Below are positions 1-6,254 of a stretch of DNA of 6,636 bases, in pieces. Source of the DNA: an uncultured Porphyromonadaceae bacterium. Lineage in GTDB: Bacteria > Bacteroidota > Bacteroidia > Bacteroidales > Muribaculaceae. The DNA is taken from positions 1 through 6,636 of the forward strand of contig CAJJOX010000126.1 of NCBI GenBank assembly GCA_905193485.1, in the 5' to 3' direction. The position numbers were made by a program, and so were the translations under genes. Below the pieces are notes generated by a model, which ran no database searches, was not told the DNA's origin, and saw only the letters and a program-made list of their open reading frames with translations. Positions within the stretch are counted from its first letter, which is position 1, and every line of letters begins with the position of its first letter.

Positions 1-294
1 GGCGAGACATGCTATTTGCGCCGATTCCCGTCGGAATATGCGGTAACCGCCGGGTGGTCCGCGAAGGGATGGAATGTCAATATCAGTATCGCCAACTTCC
101 TGCACAATTCATGGCAAACAAGTCATGACACGTTTGCCTCGCGGTGGTACGACAGCAGATTGACTCAATTCGGCACCGATTTCCATCGCCGTATTTCGCT
201 GACTGTAAGCTATACATTCAACTACGGCAAACGAGTGCGACAGAATCAGGCGATAGAGTCATCCGGCGAAGTTTCGACCTCTATTCTACGATAA
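1..294 (+). CDS. Outer-membrane beta-barrel protein, C-terminal fragment (PF14905-like / TonB-dependent receptor-like)
   Basis: Frame 1 is open from the first base to a TAA at 292-294, so this is the 3' end of a gene that starts upstream of the window. The TTG at position 16 is just an internal Leu codon. The 97 visible residues show alternating polar/hydrophobic strands with many aromatic residues (for example around YAVTAGWSAKGWNVNISI and RRISLTVSYTFNYGK), as in the last strands of an outer-membrane barrel. The ending, SYTFNYGKRV followed by a short polar linker and a terminal STSILR, resembles the C-terminus of Bacteroidota outer-membrane barrel proteins of the PF14905 type (SYTFGYGKKV, then ending SAILK). 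Such proteins sit in the outer membrane and are often TonB-dependent-receptor-like, but no plug domain or TonB box is in view. Substrate unknown. No clear terminator follows the stop. Confidence 0.72.
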   Translation, partial: GETCYLRRFPSEYAVTAGWSAKGWNVNISIANFLHNSWQTSHDTFASRWYDSRLTQFGTDFHRRISLTVSYTFNYGKRVRQNQAIESSGEVSTSILR

Positions 295-589
295 CGTGAT
301 ATTCTGTGATAACATATCGCACGACCCGAACCGGAATCGCATCCGTTTGAACCGCCGGACATATCGCTATATACACCGCACTCATGGTGAACCGTTAATG
401 AAAGGCCGGATTAAAGACTACACCGACATGATTATTTGTTGCGATGACGGGATATGCGTTGTCATATTCAATGATGAAACATACGGATTATAACTAATTT
501 ACTGTACAGAGTATGCCTTCTGATCCGTTAAAAAAACGGCTTCATCAAAATAACCTGACCGAAAATTAGCATACTTCAATAAAAATCTC
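295..589. other. Gene-poor intergenic stretch before the tRNA
   Basis: No convincing gene was found between the barrel-protein stop and the tRNA promoter. A + strand frame stays open from a GTG at 296 to a TAA at 491-493, with an internal ATG at 398 that would give a 31-residue peptide. It has no ribosome-binding context, an arginine-rich composition and no recognisable motif. Small structures seen are an 8-bp palindrome CTGTACAG (502-509) and a 5-bp hairpin CCGTT/AACGG (525-539) with an A5 loop. The hairpin is too weak to call a terminator. The segment from about 540 is AT-rich and leads into the tRNA promoter. Confidence 0.5.
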
Positions 590-597
590 TACCTTTG
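590..597 (+). promoter_or_regulatory. Bacteroidota -7 element of the tRNA-Thr promoter
   Basis: TACCTTTG at 590-597 matches the Bacteroidota sigma-ABfr -7 consensus TAnnTTTG exactly. It lies 22 bases before the first base of the tRNA, so transcription probably starts near 603-606 and leaves a short 5' leader. The matching -33 element is weak: the best candidate is TTAG near 566-569, about 20 bases upstream. Confidence 0.7.
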
Positions 598-619
598 CAA
601 CGCAATACAAAAGCAACCA

Positions 620-692
620 GCCGCAATAGCTCAGTCGGTAGAGCATTTCATTCGTAACGAAAAGGTCGTGGGTTCGAGTCCCACTCGCGGCT
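620..692 (+). tRNA. tRNA-Thr (anticodon CGT, reads ACG)
   Basis: A complete 73-base cloverleaf can be drawn. The acceptor arms are 620-626 and 685-691, with discriminator T692. The D stem is GCTC/GAGC (629-632, 641-644). The anticodon stem is 646-650/658-662, with the 7-base loop TTCGTAA (651-657) and anticodon CGT at 653-655. The variable loop is 663-667, and the T stem is GTGGG/CCCAC around TTCGAGT (668-684). G1:C72, C2:G71 and the GU within the anticodon agree with bacterial threonyl-tRNA identity elements. The 3' CCA is not encoded (the genome reads TCCG). Two pairs are A·C mismatches: A625 with C686 in the acceptor stem, and A650 with C658 closing the anticodon stem. Both would become A-U by one C-to-T change, so slight decay or a sequencing artefact is possible. 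The gene has its own promoter and terminator. Confidence 0.93.
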
Positions 693-697
693 CCGAA

Positions 698-739
698 AAT
701 CCCTTCTAACTTATTTGGTTAGAGGGGATTGTTATTTTT
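698..739 (+). terminator. Intrinsic terminator of the tRNA-Thr gene
   Basis: Thirteen consecutive pairs form between 698-710 and 718-730 (one is G·U), with a 7-base loop TTATTTG. A T-rich run (732-739, TTATTTTT) follows. The hairpin starts only 6 bases after the tRNA discriminator base, so it ends the tRNA transcript. The pairing was read directly from the sequence. Confidence 0.85.
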
Positions 740-742
740 CAG

Positions 743-763
743 AGTGTACTAAAAGTGTACTAA
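743..763. repeat. Tandem direct repeat AGTGTACTAA x2
   Basis: The 10-mer AGTGTACTAA occurs at 743-752 and again at 754-763, one base apart, giving an 11-base period. It lies just past the tRNA terminator. Such short repeats beside a tRNA 3' end could be protein-binding or recombination arm sites left by an integrated element, but no integrase or second copy of the tRNA end is in the window, so the role is unknown. Confidence 0.45.
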
Positions 764-903
764 TTGCAACAGGGTTTACTTTTACTGGCTTGACATTCTG
801 CATCAAAGTGCCGGATATACAATTCGCGTATTGACGAACTGCATTATTTGGCCGGAGCCACGAAATTTCCAAAGGGATAGTTTTCGACAAAGAGAAATTA
901 TTA
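764..903. other. Intergenic stretch without a recognisable gene
   Basis: Between the direct repeat and the promoter of the DUF3127 gene nothing could be identified on either strand. A minus-strand open frame (803-1108) runs into the DUF3127 gene and looks like a chance frame: it is rich in Ile, Phe and Ser and shows no motif. No strong hairpin was seen. Confidence 0.4.
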
Positions 904-935
904 TTTGCGGGATTCGGTACGTTTCTTTAAATTTG
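904..935 (+). promoter_or_regulatory. Near-consensus Bacteroidota promoter of the DUF3127 gene
   Basis: TTTG at 904-907 (the -33 element) and TAAATTTG at 928-935 (the -7 element, TAnnTTTG) are separated by 20 bases, which fits the primary sigma factor consensus of Bacteroides and relatives. Transcription should start near 941-944, giving a 5' leader of about 45-50 bases that is A/T-rich and lacks a Shine-Dalgarno site. Confidence 0.8.
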
Positions 936-989
936 TAGCTACATATATAAGAAATATCAACGAATAGATTAATAAAGTAATCCACAGCA

Positions 990-1364
990 ATGGAAATAAC
1001 AGGTAAAATCATCCTCGCGCTCCCGGAGATGTCGGGCGTGTCAAAAAACGGAAACAACTGGAAGAAACGTGAATATGTGCTCGAAACCATGGAAACGTAT
1101 CCCCGCAAGGTTCATTTCGACTTTTTCGGAGAACGCGCCGACCAATATCCCCTCAATGTCGGGGAGATCATAAAACTCAGCTTCGATATCGAAAGTCGCG
1201 AATATAACGGCCGTTGGTTCACAAGCATCCGCGGCTGGAAAGCCGACAAAGAGGGTGCCGCAGCTCCGGCAGCTGTTCCTGGTATGCCCCCGGCAGTGGG
1301 CGCTCCTGCTTCCATGGGTCCGCAATTCACCCAGTCGTCACCCGACGAAGACATTCCATTCTGA
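990..1364 (+). CDS. DUF3127 family protein (predicted OB-fold) with SSB-like acidic C-terminal tail
   Basis: This 124-residue protein has no signal peptide. Residues 1-85 match the DUF3127 pattern of Bacteroidota: MEITGKIILALPEMSGVSKN, then NWKKREYVLET, a KVHFDFFGE segment, a GEIIKLSFDIESREYNGRWF segment and a terminal SIRGWKA. The strand pattern suggests a small OB-like barrel, which is inference. Residues 88-113 form a flexible Ala/Pro/Gly-rich linker. The last eight residues, SPDEDIPF, closely resemble the C-terminal tip of bacterial single-stranded DNA-binding protein (DDDIPF), which docks replication and repair partners. Together, a barrel, a Pro/Ala linker and an acidic amphipathic tip form the overall plan of SSB, though the cellular function of DUF3127 is not established. 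The ATG at 990 is the first after the promoter and gives the family N-terminus. The gene is monocistronic, with its own promoter and terminator. Confidence 0.88.
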   Translation: MEITGKIILALPEMSGVSKNGNNWKKREYVLETMETYPRKVHFDFFGERADQYPLNVGEIIKLSFDIESREYNGRWFTSIRGWKADKEGAAAPAAVPGMPPAVGAPASMGPQFTQSSPDEDIPF

Positions 1365-1434
1365 CTTAGTAAAGACACAGATCATTTCGGCAGACAAATC
1401 ATCGGCCGATTTATCCTCGTAAAAGAAATTCCGC

Positions 1435-1492
1435 AAAGGAGCTTCGACATTAAATTGCAAAACAATTTTAATGCGGAGTTCCTTTCATTTTT
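1435..1492 (+). terminator. Large hairpin terminator between the DUF3127 gene and the fucosidase operon
   Basis: The arms 1435-1457 and 1463-1485 pair over about 21 positions. There are two G·U wobbles and one or two single-base bulges, with a CAAAA loop. CATTTTT follows at 1486-1492. It lies 70 bases after the DUF3127 stop and ends only 17 bases before the fucosidase ATG, so besides ending the upstream transcript it could act as an attenuator for read-through into the operon. A weak -7-like TAAATTG (1451-1457) lies inside the left arm. Confidence 0.8.
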
Positions 1493-1509
1493 CCCATTAA
1501 ATCCCATTT

Positions 1510-2823
1510 ATGAAAAAAACAATATTGGCAGCTCTGACACTTGCCTTGTCGGCTGCCGCCGCGACAAGCGAAACCACAGTCTACACGCCTTCCCAAGCCA
1601 ATCTCCGTGCACGTCAGGAATTCCGTGACAGCGGACTGGGTATATTCATCCATTGGGGCATATACAGCATGTTTGGCCAAAACGAATGGTATCTTAACAG
1701 AGGTGTCGACGCTGAAGAATACGCCAAAGCCGCTGCAGGATTCTATCCTGCCGGGTTCGATGCCGACCGGTGGGTCGATGCCTTCAAAAAGGCCGGAGCC
1801 AGATATGTGTGCTTCACCACTCGACATCACGACGGATTTTCGATGTGGAACACCGCCCAGTCAGACTATAATATCGTAGACGCCACGCCATTCAGACGCG
1901 ACATCCTGCGCGAGCTTGCCGATGCATGTCGTGATCACGACATGCGGCTACACCTTTATTACTCACATATCGACTGGACACGACCTGACTATCCGCAAGG
2001 CCGTACGGGGCGCGAAACTGGACGGGATTCGACACTTGTCGACTGGCCTGCATATTACCGTTTCATGAACGCCCAGATCACCGAACTGCTCACCGGCTAC
2101 GGCCCGATCGGTGCCATCTGGTTTGACGGATGGTGGGATCATGATGAAGACGCCACACCATTCGACTGGCAACTCCCCGAGCAATATGCACTGATACACC
2201 GCCTGCAGCCCTCATGCCTCATCGGCAACAACCATCACCAGACACCATTCCCGGGTGAAGACATCCAGATTTTTGAGCGTGACCTACCCGGGGAGAATAC
2301 CGCCGGCCTATCCGGTCAGGACATCTCCACGCTGCCGCTCGAAACATGCCTGACCATGAATCATTCGTGGGGCTATACGGTGAAGGACGTAGACTATCTC
2401 GACAGCAAAGATCTGATTCAGACACTTGTGCGCACGGCCGCCAAAGGAGCGAATCTGCTGCTCAACATCGGCCCGCAACCTGATGGACGTCTGCCGCAGG
2501 CCGCTCTTGACCGCCTGAATGATATCGGCGAATGGATGGAAACTTATAGCACGACCATTCGGCCAACCACCGCAGCCGGATTTGCCGAACAGCCATGGGG
2601 CGTGGCCACACAACGCGAAGATACTCTTTTCATACACATTCTTGATGCCCAGGTAAAAAATGTCGAGGTGCCAATCGGTCATAAGACTATCCGCGCGGCA
2701 AAAATATTTTCAACCGGAGAAAAAGTCGGGTTTAAACCGGCTGGGAAAGGAAACACACGGCTTGAGATAGGAGAGATTCCGGCCGACATCCCCGACTATG
2801 TAATTCAACTCACGCTGAAATGA
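1510..2823 (+). CDS. Secreted alpha-L-fucosidase, glycoside hydrolase family 29
   Basis: This 437-residue enzyme is predicted to release terminal alpha-L-fucose from glycans by the retaining mechanism of GH29. Residues 1-20 (MKK, a hydrophobic Leu/Ala core, then small residues) form a Sec signal peptide with no lipobox Cys, so it should be a soluble periplasmic or secreted protein. The catalytic TIM barrel covers roughly residues 30-345. Family motifs are FIHWG (46-50), FTTRHHDGFSMW (102-113), the AIWFDGWWD segment with predicted nucleophile Asp206, LETCLTMNHSWGY (277-289) and ANLLLNIGPQPDGRL (314-328). The acid/base is not certain; Glu256, Glu262 and Glu278 are candidates. A smaller beta-sandwich follows (about 350-437). 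The motif pattern looks more like the broad-specificity GH29-A group. The length is typical for a barrel plus one sandwich domain. It is the first gene of the operon, and its stop overlaps the cutC start by four bases. No consensus promoter or Shine-Dalgarno site was found. Confidence 0.95.
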   Translation: MKKTILAALTLALSAAAATSETTVYTPSQANLRARQEFRDSGLGIFIHWGIYSMFGQNEWYLNRGVDAEEYAKAAAGFYPAGFDADRWVDAFKKAGARYVCFTTRHHDGFSMWNTAQSDYNIVDATPFRRDILRELADACRDHDMRLHLYYSHIDWTRPDYPQGRTGRETGRDSTLVDWPAYYRFMNAQITELLTGYGPIGAIWFDGWWDHDEDATPFDWQLPEQYALIHRLQPSCLIGNNHHQTPFPGEDIQIFERDLPGENTAGLSGQDISTLPLETCLTMNHSWGYTVKDVDYLDSKDLIQTLVRTAAKGANLLLNIGPQPDGRLPQAALDRLNDIGEWMETYSTTIRPTTAAGFAEQPWGVATQREDTLFIHILDAQVKNVEVPIGHKTIRAAKIFSTGEKVGFKPAGKGNTRLEIGEIPADIPDYVIQLTLK

Positions 2824-3581
2824 AACGTCCGCTCCTTGAGATATGCTGTGGCGACATTGAGAGCGTCATAGCCGCACGGCAGGGAGGTGCCGACCGAGTT
2901 GAACTATGTTGTGCTCTTGGAGTCGGCGGCCTGACGCCATCGGCAGGAATGATAGAAACCGCCGTGGCGACAGGAGTGCCGGAGGTCAACGTGCTTATCC
3001 GGCCGCGTGAAGGCGACTTTCTCTACACTGATGTCGAAATGCATGTGATGCTGCGCGACATACGTCAAAGCGCTGAGGCCGGAGCCAACGGCGTAGTGAT
3101 CGGAGCACTCAACGCTGACGGCTCAATAGCTACCGGCGCATGCCGCCGTCTGATCGAAATGGCACGAAACAACGGATTGAGCGTGACATTCCATCGCGCT
3201 TTCGACCAATGCCGTGATCCGTTGCATTCGCTTGAAGAAATCATCGATCTTGGATGTGACCGGCTCCTCACTTCCGGACAGGCGGATTCGGCACTATGCG
3301 GCGCCGATCTCATCAATTCGCTTCAACGCCGCGCCAACGGACGCATCGAAATTATGGCCGGATCCGGAGTCACTCCCGACAATGTGGCCGAACTGCTCCG
3401 GGTCACCGGTGTCAGAGAAGTTCACGCATCAGCCAAGATGACAACAGACTCACAGATGGCATACCGCATAAGCAAAGTGTCAATGGGCCGTAATGACGTC
3501 GACGACTATTCTCGTTCCGTAACATCCGCCGAAACCGTTGCGCGGCTCGCCGCAATCCTACAAAATACCAACCTGTCATGA
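2820..3581 (+). CDS. cutC: CutC family protein (copper homeostasis protein CutC)
   Basis: This 253-residue cytoplasmic TIM-barrel protein has no signal peptide. CutC motifs in order are LLEICC (5-10), QGGADRVELC plus GGLTPS (21-41), VNVLIRPREGDFLYT (57-70), GANGVVIGALNADGSI (88-103), VTFHRAFD (122-129), DRLLTSGQ (147-154), IEIMAGSGV (176-184) and VHASA (201-205). Length and motif order are normal for a full-length member. The family was named for copper tolerance in E. coli, but a direct copper role is disputed and no enzymatic reaction is firmly assigned. The conserved Arg, His and Asp residues at the barrel mouth suggest an enzyme. The ATG lies in an ATGA overlap with the fucosidase stop, and its own stop overlaps the next start the same way. 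Translation is therefore probably coupled, and the protein belongs with glycan processing rather than metal stress. No copper-transport gene is nearby. Confidence 0.93.
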   Translation: MKRPLLEICCGDIESVIAARQGGADRVELCCALGVGGLTPSAGMIETAVATGVPEVNVLIRPREGDFLYTDVEMHVMLRDIRQSAEAGANGVVIGALNADGSIATGACRRLIEMARNNGLSVTFHRAFDQCRDPLHSLEEIIDLGCDRLLTSGQADSALCGADLINSLQRRANGRIEIMAGSGVTPDNVAELLRVTGVREVHASAKMTTDSQMAYRISKVSMGRNDVDDYSRSVTSAETVARLAAILQNTNLS

Positions 3582-6124
3582 AACAGATCGTCAAAACCAT
3601 TCTGCCGGCTCTTATATGCGGCTTCCTCCCTTATCCTGACGCCACAGCCGAAACGACAGCCGATCCACGTGTAGAAACATATCTCGGATCGCTCTACGAA
3701 TGCATGAATCCGGCCGACAAGGCCGACCGAAGCCGGCAATTTTATATAGACAATGCCGTAAAGCCGGCTTTACAGGCTCGTGACGAGATGCCATGGGGGC
3801 GCACGGTTCCCGAGCGCGAATTTCGATATTTCGTGCTTCCCCTACGCGTCAACAACGAAGCAATCGATGCCCACCGTCCGGTCTTTTATGCTGAATTGCG
3901 TGATCGTGTCAAAAATCTTTCGATGGCCGATGCAATCCTCGAAATCAACCACTGGTGCCACGAAAAAGCGACATACCAACCTTCGGACGGACGCACTCAT
4001 TCGCCACTTCAGACCGTAAGCTCCGCCATAGGCCGATGCGGTGAAGAATCCACTTTTGCCGTGGCGGCTCTCCGCGCCATGGGAATTCCCGCACGACAGG
4101 TATACACACCGCGCTGGGCACACACCGATGACAATCATGCCTGGGTCGAAGCATGGGCCGACGGACAATGGTATTTCCTTGGCGCATGCGAGCCTGAGCC
4201 GGTGCTCAATCTCGGATGGTTCAATGCACCTGCCGCCCGCGGCATGCTTATGCACGCCCGAGTCCCGGGAAGCACATACGACGGCCCGGAAGATGTTCTG
4301 GCACGCATGAACGGCAACACCGATATAAATGTCACCGCCAACTATGCCCCTGTCGATACTCTGACTGTCGATGTGGTTGACAACGCAGGAAAGCCGGTCG
4401 TCAACGCCGAAGTTTCATTCCGCATCTACAACTATGCCGAGTTTTATCCTCTTGCCACCAAACATACCGACAGCAAAGGCCGTACATGGATAGCTGCCGG
4501 ACTTGGCGACATGCTGGTATGGGCGACTGACGGACGCCGTTTCGGATTCACCAAATGCAAGATCGGCGATGACCTGAAAACCATCATAAAACTTGATCTT
4601 GACTCACAGACAACACTATCGGCAGATCTCGACATCACCCCTCCCCGTCAAAGACCGACGGATGTAGCCGTAAGCCCTGAGATGCGTGCCGCCAACGAAC
4701 TGAGAATGCTCCGGGAAGACTCAATACGCAATCTCTATACCTCGTCGTTTGCCACTCGCTCCGATGCCGATTGTCTTGCACAAGCACTTGGCATTGAAGC
4801 AGGACGCATCCGGAACGTGCTGAGCAAATCGCGCGGCAACCACGAAACTATCGCCGGCTTTCTACGCGACACCGAGCCTCGGTTTCTGAAGAAAGCCATT
4901 CTGCTGCTTGAATCGGTCAGCGAAAAGGATCTTACCGACATCACACCGGAAGTGTTGCTCGATCACATGACAACACCGTCGAAAGAGAATCCGTTATTTG
5001 GTCAATATATACTTTCGCCCCGCATTGCATCTGAAGAACTGACGCCGTTCCGCAAAGTGTTTCTCAACCACTTCAGCCCCGAAGACATCATGGTCTACGC
5101 CGAAAATCCGGGAAAATGGGTAAAATATGTTGCCGACAGCATCTCAGCCACACTTGACTGGTATCCGTCGCAGGCAACCATGAGTCCGGATGCCGTGCTG
5201 CGCAACAAACTCACATCGGAACTGTCGCGTGACATATTCTTCGTGGCCGGCGCACGTTCATTCGGCATACCCTCACGCATTGATCCGGTAACCTTAAAGA
5301 CTCAATGGGCAGACTCAGCCGGACAATGGCATGATGCGGTATTCTCCGCTCCGGCCGAGTCAGCAAAGTCCGCACAAGGCAACCTGTGTATCAGCTATCG
5401 CCCTACCCGTGCCGTTTCGGATCCTAAATATTACTCCCATTTCACCATTTCACGGATTGTCGATGGCCGTCCCCGGCTGCTCAATTATCCTGATTTCGTT
5501 TCTTTAAGCCGGATTTTTTCCACACCGGAAGCTGTTGATTGCGGACAGTATCTCATTGTCACAGGACAACGGATGGCCGACGGAAGCGTTCTGTCGCATG
5601 TCGATATTGTCAATATAACCGGTGATGACAATGAGTTGAGACTTACGATGCGGGAAGATCCTTCGGGCATAGAGGTGCTTGGCACATTCGACTCGGAAAG
5701 CCATTATCTTCCTGAGGGCGCAACCGTTACCCGGTCGCTGCTTTCAACGACCGGTCGGGGCTACTATGTACTCGGCCTCCTAAAGCCCAATCACGAGCCA
5801 TCCAATCATGCGTTGCGCGATCTTGCAGCCGAATCGAAAGCGATCGAGGACTGGCAACGTCCGGTCATACTGCTTTACGACAGTCAGGAATCCATTGACC
5901 GCGCAGACATGTCGACAATGCCGCGGCTTCCATACGGAACGACTACCGGCTCCGATATGGACAACGCCATACGCAATCGGATTGCAGAGTCATTTCCGCT
6001 ATCAGACAATGATTATCCCATCTTCATAATTGCCGACACCTTCAATCGCGTAGTATTTATATCGCGGGGATACACCATCGGTCTTGGGCGACAAATAGCC
6101 GACACAGTCAGCAGACTCGACTAA
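3578..6124 (+). CDS. Secreted multidomain transglutaminase-like protein with thioredoxin-like C-terminus
   Basis: This 848-residue protein has a Sec signal peptide (about 1-24, ending DATA); the LIC at 12-14 is not a lipobox. Residues 30-230 form a transglutaminase-like core with predicted nucleophile Cys154 (IGRCGEES) and His187 (DDNHAWVEAW). The usual third Asp position falls in LGACEPEP (201-208), so Glu205 may replace it. Residues 258-345 look like an Ig/carboxypeptidase-regulatory domain. Residues 365-510 appear helical. Residues about 515-592 resemble a second transglutaminase unit: GIPSR (563-567) aligns without gaps to GIPAR (169-173), but Cys154 aligns to Glu548, so it is probably inactive. 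A beta-rich region (about 605-715) precedes a thioredoxin-like tail (760-848; YPIFIIAD, VVFISRGYTIGLG) with no cysteine. The fold family includes cysteine proteases, peptide N-glycanases and cross-linking enzymes; the reaction here is unknown. The start is set by the ATGA overlap with cutC. Last gene of the operon. Confidence 0.88.
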   Translation: MKQIVKTILPALICGFLPYPDATAETTADPRVETYLGSLYECMNPADKADRSRQFYIDNAVKPALQARDEMPWGRTVPEREFRYFVLPLRVNNEAIDAHRPVFYAELRDRVKNLSMADAILEINHWCHEKATYQPSDGRTHSPLQTVSSAIGRCGEESTFAVAALRAMGIPARQVYTPRWAHTDDNHAWVEAWADGQWYFLGACEPEPVLNLGWFNAPAARGMLMHARVPGSTYDGPEDVLARMNGNTDINVTANYAPVDTLTVDVVDNAGKPVVNAEVSFRIYNYAEFYPLATKHTDSKGRTWIAAGLGDMLVWATDGRRFGFTKCKIGDDLKTIIKLDLDSQTTLSADLDITPPRQRPTDVAVSPEMRAANELRMLREDSIRNLYTSSFATRSDADCLAQALGIEAGRIRNVLSKSRGNHETIAGFLRDTEPRFLKKAILLLESVSEKDLTDITPEVLLDHMTTPSKENPLFGQYILSPRIASEELTPFRKVFLNHFSPEDIMVYAENPGKWVKYVADSISATLDWYPSQATMSPDAVLRNKLTSELSRDIFFVAGARSFGIPSRIDPVTLKTQWADSAGQWHDAVFSAPAESAKSAQGNLCISYRPTRAVSDPKYYSHFTISRIVDGRPRLLNYPDFVSLSRIFSTPEAVDCGQYLIVTGQRMADGSVLSHVDIVNITGDDNELRLTMREDPSGIEVLGTFDSESHYLPEGATVTRSLLSTTGRGYYVLGLLKPNHEPSNHALRDLAAESKAIEDWQRPVILLYDSQESIDRADMSTMPRLPYGTTTGSDMDNAIRNRIAESFPLSDNDYPIFIIADTFNRVVFISRGYTIGLGRQIADTVSRLD

Positions 6125-6142
6125 GAGGCGGTCAAAAATCAA

Positions 6143-6189
6143 AGAGGTGCGCTTTCCGCTGAATGGAAAGCGCACCTCTCGATTGTTTT
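6143..6189 (+). terminator. Intrinsic terminator of the fucosidase-cutC-transglutaminase operon
   Basis: Fifteen perfect base pairs form between 6143-6157 and 6165-6179 (AGAGGTGCGCTTTCC and its complement), with the 7-base loop GCTGAAT and a T-rich tail TTGTTTTA at 6183-6190. It begins 18 bases after the stop codon of the transglutaminase-like gene. The A-rich run upstream (6134-6143) means it could also work on the opposite strand, although no minus-strand gene was found here. Confidence 0.92.
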
Positions 6190-6254
6190 ATATGGCCGTT
6201 CTATCGAATCTTTATACGTATCCTTTGATATATGACATCACCTTCCCAACACTC

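Noticed and set aside
296..493. 65-residue + strand open frame after the barrel protein
   Set aside because: Starts with a GTG right after the previous stop, has no ribosome-binding context or promoter, and shows no motif; likely chance.
525..539. Hairpin CCGTT-AAAAA-AACGG as terminator of the barrel gene
   Set aside because: Only 5 bp, far from the stop (230 bases) and without a T-run on the + strand.
803..1108. 101-residue minus-strand open frame upstream of and into the DUF3127 gene
   Set aside because: Overlaps the promoter and start of a well-supported + strand gene and has no recognisable domain or start signals.
1401..1410. Palindrome ATCGGCCGAT as an operator
   Set aside because: A single 10-bp palindrome with no second copy or associated regulator; expected by chance often enough.
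1468..1830. 120-residue minus-strand open frame across the fucosidase start
   Set aside because: Antisense to the GH29 signal peptide and catalytic barrel; explained by the codon usage of the + strand gene.
3578..3619. Lipoprotein signal for the transglutaminase-like protein (Cys14)
   Set aside because: The residues before Cys14 are A-L-I, and Ile is not allowed at -1 of a lipobox; an ATA|E signal peptidase I site at about residue 24 fits better.
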